NCBI GenBank assembly: GCA_021464245.1 | Contig: JADCRB010000001.1 | Span: 7,931,084 to 7,995,083 of the forward strand | Origin: Carallia brachiata | Taxonomy: Eukaryota > Streptophyta > Magnoliopsida > Malpighiales > Rhizophoraceae | Direction: 5' to 3' | DNA: 64,000 nucleotides | Shown: one piece after another, positions 12,601 through 22,349 of the stretch | Position numbering within the stretch: position 1 is the stretch's first letter | How the letters are laid out: every line of letters begins with the position of its first letter | The notes under the pieces: model-generated | What the model was told of the DNA's origin: nothing | Database searches by the model: none | Seen by the model: the letters and a program-made list of their open reading frames with translations, nothing else | Position numbers and translations under genes: made by a program

Positions 12601-12894
12601 ACTGCTGTCAACTACTTAAATTATACTCAATTTTGCTGTCTTTTTGAAGGGCCTGGCCCAGGCACAATTAGAACTGGACACGACTGAGAGTTGGCCCATG
12701 CACAATTGTCTTGCAGTGTTAGCAGGTTGAATATTGGTCCCTTAAGTTACCTCGTTCCCAACTCACATGGTTTGGTCGGTTTAATATTGGTCTTCATGCT
12801 TTTTCTTTTTGGTTTTGGTTTTCTGTCCTTGCATGCTTTATGTTCCTTGTCCTTTTGATTACCTTTTTTTTTTTTTTTTTTTGGTCCCCAACTG
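9611..12894. other. Intergenic DNA present only in the upstream duplicate
   Basis: No gene was recognised. The duplicate copy lacks this 3.3 kb: sequence matching 9346-9610 is followed within about 85 bases by sequence matching 12895-13003. The stretch contains a long-inverted-repeat MITE (about 11604-12230) and poly-T tracts. It therefore represents either insertions here or a deletion in the other copy. Confidence 0.6.
11604..12230. mobile_element. MITE with long imperfect terminal inverted repeats
   Basis: The left end, aaggaattatactcatttt, is the approximate reverse complement of the right end, aattggcgtaatccctt. The complementarity continues inward for roughly 100 bases (tttcaatttagt and similar). 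The interior is extremely AT-rich with no coding potential, as in a non-autonomous DNA transposon. Family assignment was not possible. Confidence 0.55.
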
Positions 12895-13003
12895 ATCGTT
12901 CGTGTTTCTGTAATAGTCAATAGGGCATGATTGCGTAGTGAAGCTGTGAAGCTGAGTCAATGACATTATTTCTACTCTCCATAGTTAAACTTCATGTCTT
13001 TAA
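12895..13003. repeat. Downstream part of the duplicated block, copy A
   Basis: This segment (cgtgtttctgtaatagtc, then tgcgtagtgaag, then tctactctccatagttaaac) matches about 21176-21276. It shows that the duplicated unit extended beyond the immediate ferritin 3' flank. Confidence 0.7.
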
Positions 13004-13042
13004 CACAACTTTTTTTTTTTTTTTGACCAAATCTTTAACACA
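12997..13042. mobile_element. Ultra-short poly-A insertion (minus) with 11-bp TSD
   Basis: The 11-mer tctttaacaca at 12997-13007 repeats at 13032-13042. Between the copies are about 24 bases of poly-T followed by gaccaaa. On the minus strand the insert reads tttggtc plus poly-A, the same end as the insertion at 28.9 kb. The insert lies at the edge of a block whose duplicate (21.28 kb) lacks it. Confidence 0.6.
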
Positions 13043-13727
13043 TAACTACGCATGGGGTTTAGCCATATATGGGGGTCTTCTTTGATAGAGATCATCAACG
13101 TGTTGTAAGCTTAAGTTCGGAACTAAACCTATAAGCAATACATGTGGTTGTCTCCACAACTTGACCAAAGTTTTTAACATGAGAAATACTTGATGAGATT
13201 CTTTAAGTGAGATTAAAATGAAATTAAAATAATATAAATTATTAAATAATTAAATTTTAAAAAAAACAATTTTTTTAGATACCGTCAAATAGATTGTATA
13301 ATCATTTTAATATTTATTTAAAGTGCAATCATGTAATTAAGCTCTTCTGAAAATTGTGACAATATTGTTGCGGGAATCCCAATTTAACCAGGATTCAATT
13401 TATCTCGATTTCTTATTCGAACTTCGAACAAGTCTCGAAGACAGAAAGCTTGATGACATTCTTGGGATGAGAGAGAGAGAGTTTGCACAAAACTTCATTT
13501 TTTCGTTTCCACGAAAGTTTTGATATTTTTCATTACAAGAAAAGTTCACAGTTTTTCTATATGTGCACAAAACATTTTAAAAATATATATTTTTCAACAT
13601 ATTTCAATATTTTATTTTCTCAAAAACAAGATTTTCTTAGGAATTATTTCCACAAATAAGTTATTTTAAGGAAAAAGTTCAGTGACTTCATTTAAGAGTT
13701 TCAAAATAACTTTATAGTGATATAAAC

Positions 13728-14243
13728 CAAGGTTGTCAGAACTGGACCGGTCATCGAACCGAAAATATTTGTGGATCAAGGTTCAACCGGTTGAACCGGT
13801 CAAACCGGTATTTGAACTGGTATTTAATAATATATATGTATAAAAGTAATTATATAATATATTTATAAATAGTGATTAAATATTAATTTTTAATTTTAAG
13901 GATGAAATTGAAATTTTTAATAGATTTAGGACTAAATTGAACTTTTAAATTAAAGTTAATGCTTAAATCATAATTTAAATAACATTTGGGGTCAAATTGT
14001 AATTTATGAATTTTTTAATTTTATTGGACCGGTCCAGTCGTTCCGGTTTTCACCGGTTTTTATCGATTTTGACAGGTTCTTCACCGGTTTTTTCCGGTTT
14101 TGACCGGTTTTTCACCGGTTTTTTTCGGTTTTGACCGGTCCAAGTCACCCTTCGAAATTTACCAAAACCGACCTGGACCACCGGCCGGTCCTTGTTCAAC
14201 AACCGGTCCGACTGGCCGGTTCGGTCCGGTTCTGACAACAGTG
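13728..14243. mobile_element. hAT-like MITE copy 1 with perfect 8-bp TSD
   Basis: Element ends are caaggttgtcagaac on the left and gttctgacaacagtg on the right, an imperfect terminal inverted repeat. They are flanked by the identical 8-mer atataaac at 13720-13727 and 14244-14251. The interior is dense in ACCGG/CCGGT motifs at both ends with an AT-rich centre. An 8-bp target duplication with CA..TG ends is characteristic of the hAT superfamily. A related copy lies at 35854-36311. There is no transposase, so it is non-autonomous. Confidence 0.75.
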
Positions 14244-14251
14244 ATATAAAC

Positions 14252-15050
14252 TATTAAATAATTGAATAAAAAAAAATAAATTGTCAAATACCATGTTACT
14301 TTAAAGTTACCTAAATAAAATTATATCGTATTGCCTTAAATGTAAACAATTTTTCGTAAGCAGCCTTGAAGTAATAACTTCGTGATTCTTCCATCCTCGA
14401 CGATGTATAAAGAGGAGAAAAATTATTTTATTGAATAGTTTATGATCTAATAAAATTTTTAATAAAAAGAGAACTAGTATAAAGGAAGGTAACAGGATTG
14501 GAAATGGAGCGGGGGTTGAAGATAGCAGTCCTGATTCTTATACCATTTTTAAACTCTAACCCTGTCCCTATCAATGATAGAATTTGAAGTCCCATTTCCA
14601 TCCCTACTGAGAACGGGGATCTCATACTCGAAAGCGGCTGGCAGACACTAACAAAGGTAAAGGAACAAAAAAAATTTAATCAAAATTTCGTTTATCCTTG
14701 AAAATATATATTATATAATTATCATAAAAGATAAAATTATAAATAAATAAAACAGAACGGGACTAGGAATGGGGTAGAGCCTATAAATCCCATCCCCATC
14801 CTTATCCCTCCCAAAAAAAAAAAAAAATCAAAAAAGGGATTGGAGATCCCTACCATGATCTCCGATCTAAATTATTTAACCTTATTCTTATCGAAGTAAA
14901 GTCGAACAGATTTTTGTTAAGACAAAAATTTTTGACATTCCCAGAAGGCAAAAGCCAAGAACTACACCACTTTGTTTTGTGACAAAAACTTTGAAAAAAA
15001 AAAGGAAAAAGAAGGAATATGGTTCAAAGAAAGGAATTACAAGATTTATC
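14252..15050. other. Intergenic DNA with degenerate repeat
   Basis: No gene was seen. The part at 14460-14880 contains motifs such as gaacggggatctc and cccatccccatcc that are common in degenerate plant DNA transposons. I could not define element boundaries. Confidence 0.4.
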
Positions 15051-15054
15051 ATAT

Positions 15055-15093
<39 letters not shown>

Positions 15094-15099
15094 TATAAT
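15051..15099. repeat. AT microsatellite
   Basis: This is a nearly pure TA dinucleotide tract. A second TA tract lies at about 15579-15610. Confidence 0.9.
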
Positions 15100-15210
15100 T
15101 ATTATATAGATAATTATTAAATGGAATATGGCAAAATATGGCACGTGGCATTATCGAGTTGGTTAGGACTCATCACAGCGCCAAACAGAATCGAAGAAGC
15201 ATCAGTAAGG
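15085..15210 (+). repeat. Distal promoter of phosphatase gene, duplicated copy
   Basis: The run taattattatatagataatt, cacgtggcattat, ttggttaggactcatcac and gaatcgaagaagc matches about 21975-22097, upstream of the intact phosphatase gene, in the same order. It is now separated from the proximal promoter copy at 18797 by inserted DNA, including an LTR element. It is a relic of the tandem duplication. Confidence 0.75.
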
Positions 15211-15576
15211 ACAATGTCATTTCTTACGAAAGATACTTCACGAATGATTCAAGAAAAATAGTTTTAATGAGACACTCGCTGATCTCTAATTTTTTTAAAA
15301 AAAATTAAAATATAAGTATTATTTAATACTAACTTAAATATACTCAATGTTGTCTTAAATTTTTATTTTTTTAAAAAATATTTGTCAAAACTATGCTTTA
15401 AATTAGAATTGTTCAAAAACCAACCAACCCGTCAAAACTGACTAATGTAAGTCGTACGAATCTGCATTCATCCAAATTGTAAAAATCTGAATTGGTTGTG
15501 ATTTTAAAAATTTTTAATTTGCCAAGGGTGAATTGGGTACAAATAGAATCTACGATCTGTCCAATTTCACCTAATT

Positions 15577-15613
<37 letters not shown>

Positions 15614-15652
15614 TATCTATATAATATGTATCTGCCTGAACGTTAAAGAATT

Positions 15653-15700
15653 TTGATTTGTGGATTTGTTTTTTTTTTTTGACATGTTGACTTGTGGATT
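15653..15700. mobile_element. Ultra-short poly-A insertion (minus) with near-perfect TSD
   Basis: The 14-mer ttgatttgtggatt at 15653-15666 recurs with one change at 15687-15700. Between the copies are about 20 bases, poly-T then gacatg. On the minus strand this reads catgtc plus poly-A. Confidence 0.5.
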
Positions 15701-16734
15701 ACCCCATCCAAAATTGGAGTATGTATCTGTACTTGGATATCTGATGTAAAATCTTATATGAAACTAGAAAATTTGAATAACCATAAGCAATGATAGCTCT
15801 TTGTAGTATGTGACGAAGAAGCCATCAGGTATCTTTCATCCTATGCATATCATCTTAACTAACATTTTGGTGCCACAGCAAAGCATTGAAAAAACAAATA
15901 CTTGACTATCTCCGGTTGCATCTCTACCTTGGGAATTTACTTTTTTGTTTCTTTTTTTATGACCCTTTTTTCTATTAGTGCCTTTTCTCTATTTTTTCTT
16001 CTTTTCCACTTATGTCTAACGAGCCAACAACAGCAGATGTAATGATAAAGATTAAGTTAAAAGTGAACGTTTAGTCTTTGCAAATTTAATCTTTATATCT
16101 ACATTATGTTTCCTAATCTTCTTGTCTTTAGAAATTGGAACATTTAGTTTTGCTTACATTAACCTTATTGTTTTCAAAATTTAGAATAGTTTGTTTTATT
16201 TGAATTAAACTTGCTGCTCGTTGGAAGTTGAAATTTTTTTTTTTAAACTTTAATTACACACAATTTGCCAAAACCAATCCAATCCAATTTGTCATTGTCA
16301 TATTGGATTGGACGGATTTGGTAAAATGACGGATTGTATGCGGATTGAAAATCATCCAATCAGCTATCGACAGATTAGATACAAATATAAGTCAAAACTG
16401 ATTTAATTTGATCTGCAAATACCTACACGCTAAATAGTGCACTTTGAAAGAAAATGAAAAAAAAGTAGAAAAAAAAAAGAAAGAAAGAAAAAGTAAACTA
16501 AGCGGCCCATGTTAAAAGCGCAAAAGTAGAGGGTCTAACAATTTTTTTTGCCTCATAATTACCTGAATTGCAATAAAACTATAAGTTTTTTAACTACATT
16601 TAAATTATTTGTAACAAAAAATGGTATAATTTTATCTCTTTTCTTTGTTGCATACAAAACCATCATTGTTACACAAAATTAAAGATTTGTTGCATTTCGA
16701 ACAAATGTCAGGCAAAAAGGATCGGATGATGTGT

Positions 16735-17277
16735 TGTTGAAGCATGTTGCTGTCATTTTGCATTCTAAGTACTACAAGTGGCTATTTTTGTTGATGTTTT
16801 CTTCCTAGCTTGACAGTTAGTCATAGCAGTTAGAAGAATCTGCTGTGCAGATCATTTTCAGAGTGTAAAACTACTTTAATTTGAATGTATTTGTCTTTGG
16901 AGCCTTGTTGATTCAGCCATTGACTGATATGTTGTCATATTTGCAGCTAATGATTATTCTAGAAACTAAGTTCAAATTCTAAATTTGAATTTTGTAAAAA
17001 AGCTCCAACTATAACAGTTCTTTATTTAAATTTGTGAATTACCTCTATATAATGAGGTTTTGTGATCAATGAAAGATGAGAGAGAGAAAGAGGTCAGTTG
17101 TTACCTCAAATCATTGCCTCTCCCTTGCTGCATTTTCTCTCCAGCAAGCCCTTTTTTCTTTGCTGCAAACACTAAACCAGAAACTTTATCCCTACTGCAA
17201 TTTTCAACAAGCACTCAAGCCATGTCCTGCAACTTTCAGCTTGATTTCCCACCTCCAAGCTTCCCTAAAAACCAACA
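16735..17277 (+). repeat. 5' LTR
   Basis: Left long terminal repeat, bounded by TGTTGAAG and CAACA. The primer-binding site begins at about 17280. It differs from the 3' LTR at scattered positions, so the insertion is not very recent. Confidence 0.85.
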
Positions 17278-17393
17278 AGTGGCATCAGAGCAGGAAGATC
17301 CTCTTGAGACCTGCCATGAATGAGAGAAAGAGAGAGTTGTTATTTGAAAAAAGTGAAAAAATCAGAGAGTTGTCCTACTTAAACCAAAAACAA

Positions 17394-17750
17394 ATCACAT
17401 GACTTTTAAGTCATTTCTCTAGCATTTGAAATCTCTCTTTTCTCCTTTCTTCTTGCTTGCTATTGTTCTTTTCTCTAATTGCAGTAAAATCAAAACCTGA
17501 AACTCCAAGTTTTTAGGTCTAAAACAACAAACTCCTTTCCTGCAACTTCCAATTTCAGCATTGTCCTGTTAGTTGTATTTGTGTAAAGGCATCATAGGTC
17601 TCGTCTTTCAAAAGTTTGAGGAAAAACAAATCACATGGCTTTTAAGTCATTTCTCTAGCATTTGAAACCTCTCTTTTCTCATTTCTTCTTGCTTGTTATT
17701 GTTCTTTTCTCTAATTGCAGCAAAATCAAAACCTGAAACTCCAAGTTTTA
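17394..17750 (+). repeat. Internal direct repeat of the LTR element
   Basis: The stretch cacatgacttttaagtcatt, through tctaattgcagtaaaatc, to aacctgaaactccaag occurs twice, starting near 17394 and near 17632, with few changes. The period is about 238 bases. The interior of the retroelement therefore grew by tandem duplication. Confidence 0.8.
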
Positions 17751-18216
17751 GGTCTAAAACAACAAACTCCTTTCCTGCAATTTCTGATTTCAGCATTGGC
17801 CTGTTAGTTGCAGTTTGTGTAAAGGCATCATAGGCATCGTCTTTCAAAAGTTTGAGGAAAACCTCTGTTTTCTAATAATGTTGCATCCTTTATAGAACAC
17901 ATGAAGACCCTCCATTATGAGTTCAAGGAGGAGAAAAATAATGAACTCAGTCTTTAAGATCTCAATGGCTTCAGGAGGAAAAATAAAGAAGCACAAAAAC
18001 TTTTGAAAATTGGTTTCTTAACCAGCAAACTTGAATGCTTTTGAAAGCTGACTTAAAAAACCAGCAAGCTGAAGGCTCTCGAGGAGCCAAATACAATTGA
18101 AGACTGATTTCCAAAAACTAACAAATTTGAAGACTCCATGTCAATCAATCATCTTTGAAGACTGGTTCCAAACTAGAAAAGCTTGAAGCATGCAAAATCA
18201 CAACACCAAGGAGGAG

Positions 18217-18757
18217 TGTTGAAGCATGTTGCTGTCGTTTTGCATTCCTAGTACTACAAGTGGCTATTTTTGTTTCTGTTTTCTTCCTAGCTTGACAGTT
18301 AGTCATAGCAGTTAGAAGAATCTGCTGTGCAGATTATTTTTAGAGTGTAAAACTACTTTAATTTGAATGTATTTGTCTTTGGAGCCTTGTTGATTCAGCC
18401 ATTAATTGATATGTTGTCATATTTGCAGCTAATAATTATTCTAGAAGTTAAGTTCAAATTCTGAATTTGAATTTTGTAAAAATGCTCTAACTATAACAGC
18501 TTTTTATTTAAATTTGTGAATTACTTCTATATAATAAAGTTTTGTGATCAACGAAAGATGAGAGAGAGAGAGGTCAGTTGTTACCTCAAATCATTGTCCC
18601 TCCCTTGCTGGAATTTCTCTTTAACAAGCCCTTTTTTCTCTGCTGTAAACACTAAACCAGAAACTTTGTCCCTGCTGCAATTTTCAGCAAGCACTCAAAC
18701 CATGTCCTGCAACTTTCAACCTGATTAACCACCTCCAAGCTTCCCTAAAAACTAACA
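18217..18757 (+). repeat. 3' LTR
   Basis: Right long terminal repeat. It begins directly after the polypurine tract aaggaggag and ends in CTAACA at 18757, 40 bases before the duplicated phosphatase promoter resumes. Confidence 0.85.
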
Positions 18758-18796
18758 TGTGCCAATGCCCAAAAGGCATGTTAAAACTTAAGGAAA

Positions 18797-19018
18797 GTCG
18801 ATGGCAGACATTAGACCAATCGGGCTATCATATAATAGAACGCGAAACAGCAGATTGGATTCGGCCTTACCGTTTCCTATAAATCAACCAGACTATCACA
18901 GTATTCCTCCACCTCTGCACAGAGAAAGCGAAAAAAAGCAAGTCGTGGGCGGGGGGCGCTTCAGTTGTAGTCTAGAGGAGAGTGAAAAAAAAGAAGATGG
19001 CCATGGCTATGCCAAAAA
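18797..19018 (+). promoter_or_regulatory. Duplicated phosphatase promoter, leader and start, fused to ferritin
   Basis: This matches 22165-22368 of the intact phosphatase gene: the TATA box tataaat (18878-18884 here, 22245-22251 there), the leader, and the start context gaagATGGCcATGGCTATG at 18994. Immediately after this, following about seven unmatched bases, the sequence becomes ferritin intron 1 (ctacatctgg at 19019). A transcript from this promoter would begin in the phosphatase leader and run into ferritin exons 2-8. The first ATG (18997) gives only a 14-codon peptide before a stop. Confidence 0.8.
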
Positions 19019-19069
19019 CTACATCTGGTTTTTGGCAATGATGATTTATTTATACCTTTGGAATGGCAG

Positions 19070-20819
19070 TGTGAAGCATAATGCATCCTATGTGTATCAT
19101 GCCTTGTTTGCCTACTTTGATAGAGGCAATGTTGCTCTCAGGGGTCTTGCCAGGTAAGATTTTTTATACATAATTTCTAGTTTTATCGGCATTATCGTCT
19201 GTTCAGCAATGTCCAAATTTATTTATCGGCTTTGTTTGAAATAGGTTTTTCAGGGAGTCGAGCCGTGAGGGAAGAGAGCACGGTGAGAAATTGATGGAAT
19301 ATCAGGTGTTGCATTTTTGACTGTTTATTGTCTGATTCGACAATTGCTAATCATTTTAAATTGAGAATCTGGAAATTCTCTTTTCGTTTTTTCCAACAAT
19401 ATTGGACTTTGCCTCATTGTTGTTGTTTCCATTCGCTTCTTAACAAAATTGGGCTTTGCCTTGTGACTCCAGAACAAATGTGGTGGAAAAGTGAAGTTGC
19501 AATCCATATTGATGCCCCTTTCCGAGTTTGATCGCACTGAAAAGGGCGATGCACTGTATGGTGAGTTTCAACAGCTCTTATACACACACACACACACGCG
19601 CACACGCACACACACTCAATTCTAACATGCCCCTGTATTGGTTTCTGGTCGCACCTAGTTCGGTTGGGAATTTTGGTATATGGGAGTTCAAAAATTTGAA
19701 TTTCATGTGCTCATTACCAATCCTCAATGCATCATTTTTCACCTTCCAAGATTCCACTAAGTCACAAATTTTCATCAACCTGTTACTAGGCTTCCGACAT
19801 CAGTTGGATGTCTAAACTCTAAAGAAACTAGATGCTTCATTATGTTCATGTTCTCTCGATCATGTTATCCTCATTGCTTTGATGTGTGATTAGAAACTCG
19901 AAGGTTATGTTCTTGTTCTCTCGATCATGTTATCTTCACTACTTTGATGTGTGATTAGAAACTTGAAGGTTTGACATTCATTCAGTTTTATTTTGGTTCC
20001 TGCTTAAGTGCGGAACTTAGTGTGCTCTTTCTTTATTACCGCTAACGCTAGTTTCCCTGGTTCAGCAATGGAGCTTGCCTTGTCCTTGGAAAAACTGACA
20101 TATGAAAACTCCTGAATTTGTACAGTGTAAGTCATTTCTACCGCTTAGATGTTTTAGTTAAATTTGAATCGAATGTTCTTTAAATTATTGCCTTGTATTT
20201 ATCACTTTGAACTCATCCCATGGATTGGGGCAACCTATAAATCCAAATGTTTTTGAAAACTGTTTTAAAGTTTCTTGCTTCTCTAGCTTGACACTCACTG
20301 AATGTATCCTTATGTAACAGTTGGCTGAGAAGAAACATGATGTGCAGCTGGCGGATTTCATTGAGAGCCAGTTTCTAAGTGAGCAGATATCATGTATTTC
20401 CATTAAATCCAATGGGGATTTCTTATTGGAATTATGATCAAATTGAACATTTGGATTTGTTTTTGGTGTGATTTGTAACTGGCATAGACATGCTTTCCGG
20501 TGCCCAAGGCTCTCACACTGTGACTGGAGTAGATGCTAGAAATGAATTTGACATTTTCTTTGTCTGTTTAATTGTTTCATTCACAGGTGGAAGCCATCAA
20601 AAAAATCTCAGCATACGAGCTGAGAGAGTGGGCAAAGGACGCGGTAATAAGTCCAAAATTTCACCTTATCATCTCTTGCAAACAGAAATTTTGTATATTC
20701 ATGGATTTCCCTCCGTAAAGGGGTGCTTACTCTTTTTTTTCTATTACTTAACTCGACTATCAGGAGTATGGCACTTCGACCAGATGCTTCCGAGAGAGGA
20801 AGATGGGGTGGCTGCATAA
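19070..20819 (+). pseudogene. Ferritin pseudogene, exons 2-8, lacking exon 1
   Basis: This is a decayed duplicate of the ferritin gene at 7.0-9.3 kb. Exon equivalents: 19070-19153, 19245-19305, 19473-19560, 20066-20126, 20321-20386, 20587-20643, 20764-20819. Exon 1, with the transit and extension peptides, is missing and replaced by the phosphatase promoter. Exons 2-4 read in frame ([40 protein letters not shown]). Damage follows: exon 5 has lost one A, giving a stop at 20113-20115; the exon 6 donor is changed from GT to AT at 20387; exon 7 has a 7-base deletion. Intron 7 carries extra sequence before exon 8. The lesions are diverse, so this copy is genuinely dead. Confidence 0.9.
19581..19615. 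repeat. CA microsatellite in pseudogene intron 4
   Basis: A (CA)n tract with CG interruptions occupies the place where copy A has a poly-T run. It is a repeat that arose after the duplication. Confidence 0.85.
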
Positions 20820-21095
20820 TGATGAAAGCATCTTGTGTTTGCTCTATCGTGACCATTTTCCAGGGTGTTTTATGTCATGCTCTTCGGGGTTAGTAGTTCC
20901 TTCCTTTGTCTAAGGATTTTCTGATTGTCGTTGGCACAAAACATTGGTGTCACATTGCGGTCATATTCGAACAAAATGAGAATCCCATCGTTCTTTCCCT
21001 TTTCCATTCTCGACTAAATGCAACATATTCAATCCACATACATTTGGAATAAGTCCATCTGTTTCAACCTATTCTGAATGAGATGGCTAACACGG

Positions 21096-22164
21096 GCACT
21101 TGAGACTGCTAACAGGCTGATAAAAATCCAACTCCCAATCTACTTTAGCGATTTTCTGCAAAGTTGTCAGAAAAAGATTGTTCGTGTTCTGTAATAGTCC
21201 ATATGGATTGACTGCGTAGTAAAGGTGTGTCAATGACTTTATGTCTACTCTCCATGGTTAAACTTCATGTCTAATCACAATTCGCCCCCTGCTTTCGCAA
21301 GAAAATCATCACAAGAGTTCCTTTTCTGTAACACATGCTTCAAAGTCACATACCAATCACGATTACACAGGCAATGAACATCACTCAACAAACCAGACGA
21401 TAGATGAGACTGATTATATTGCTCTATATTGAATAGCTATCAAATGCAAGGTTTTTAGGGAGTCAGATTCAAGAATAACATTTATGTACTCAAGCTCTCA
21501 ACCAAATTCCAACTTGCAAGTCATGTCTAATTTCCAGAAGCTCCGCAAAAGCCTCCAAAGCTTGTCTTACCTAGATTCCCTTCAGAACTTTCATGAGTAT
21601 TGATCTTAATAGTATTCAAAGGAGAAGGATTGCATGAAACCATCACGATAGGGGAAAATGTGAGATCACCAGGGGCCATAAAAGCAAAACATACATCCAA
21701 GTAAAGCATATTAATCCGATGCAACTAAGAAGCCAAGTTAGTTCTTCCCCCCCCCCCCCCCCCAATGAATATTTCTTCCTAACTTTAAATAATATTTAAA
21801 TGATCACGTAATTCATTTAAATATATTTTATAATTTATTTTTTTTAATTCAATAATTCAATGACCCACATTTTGAGTATACTTTATTTTTGTGGTTAAAA
21901 CCTTAATCTCAACATTTGATTCTACATAAAAAAAAATCTCACAAAATATTTTTCTCTTTATATAGATATATATTATTATTACTTTTAATTATTATATAGG
22001 TAATTGTTAAAGTGGAATTAGAAAGAAAAAAAAAAGGTACGTGGCATTATTCAATTGGTTAGGATTCATCACTGCACAAAGCCGAATCGAAGAAGCGTTA
22101 GAAGAAAAAGAAAAAATGAAAACGTAAAGTCTGATCCAGCGGCCATATTAAAAGGTAATAAAAT
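21096..22164. other. Intergenic DNA between ferritin pseudogene and phosphatase
   Basis: It contains the duplicate piece at 21176-21276, a 17-base poly-C run at 21747-21763, and the distal phosphatase promoter (about 21975-22097) that also exists at 15085-15210. No gene was seen. Confidence 0.5.
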
Positions 22165-22244
22165 TCTATGACATGACAGACATTACACCAATCGGACTAT
22201 CATATAATATAACGCGAAACACCAGATCCGTTCTCACCGTTTCC

Positions 22245-22251
22245 TATAAAT
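22245..22251 (+). promoter_or_regulatory. TATA box of phosphatase gene
   Basis: The sequence tataaat is about 100 bases upstream of the chosen start codon. It is conserved in the duplicated promoter at 18878. It places transcription start near 22275, so the in-frame upstream ATG at 22173 is outside the transcript. Confidence 0.6.
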
Positions 22252-22349
22252 CAATCACAGCACTCCTCCGCCTCCGCACAGAGAAACCGAAAAAAGCACA
22301 AATCGGAGGCTTCAGTTATATTAGTCTAGAGGAGTGTGAGAAAAAGACG

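Larger units (their letters stand above)
16735..18757 (+). mobile_element. Non-autonomous Copia-like LTR retrotransposon
   Basis: Two direct repeats of about 540 bases begin TGTTGAAGCATG and end ..CAACA. The 5' repeat is followed by tggcatcagagc, close to the tRNA-Met primer-binding site TGGTATCAGAGC. The 3' repeat is preceded by the purine tract aaggaggag. The flanks tgtgt and tgtgc fit a 5-bp target duplication with one change. The 939-base interior has no gag, protease, integrase or reverse transcriptase. It contains instead a direct duplication of about 110 bases (starting near 17394 and 17632). The element would need trans-acting enzymes. It sits inside the duplicated phosphatase promoter, so it inserted after or around that duplication. 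Confidence 0.85.
19019..21095 (+). repeat. Duplicated ferritin block, copy B
   Basis: This is the counterpart of 7612-9610, including introns and 3' flank. The match ends where copy A diverges (near 9610). A further shared piece follows at about 21176-21276. Confidence 0.85.

Noticed and set aside
18801..19157. 118-residue frame running from the duplicated phosphatase leader into ferritin exon 2 as a fusion protein
   Set aside because: Its ATG lies upstream of the TATA box at 18878, and it ends at the ferritin donor site. The first ATG in a transcript would be at 18997 and gives only a short peptide.
22173..22349. 59-residue in-frame N-terminal extension of the phosphatase
   Set aside because: It is upstream of the TATA box and lacks signal-peptide character, while starting at 22350 gives a proper signal peptide.
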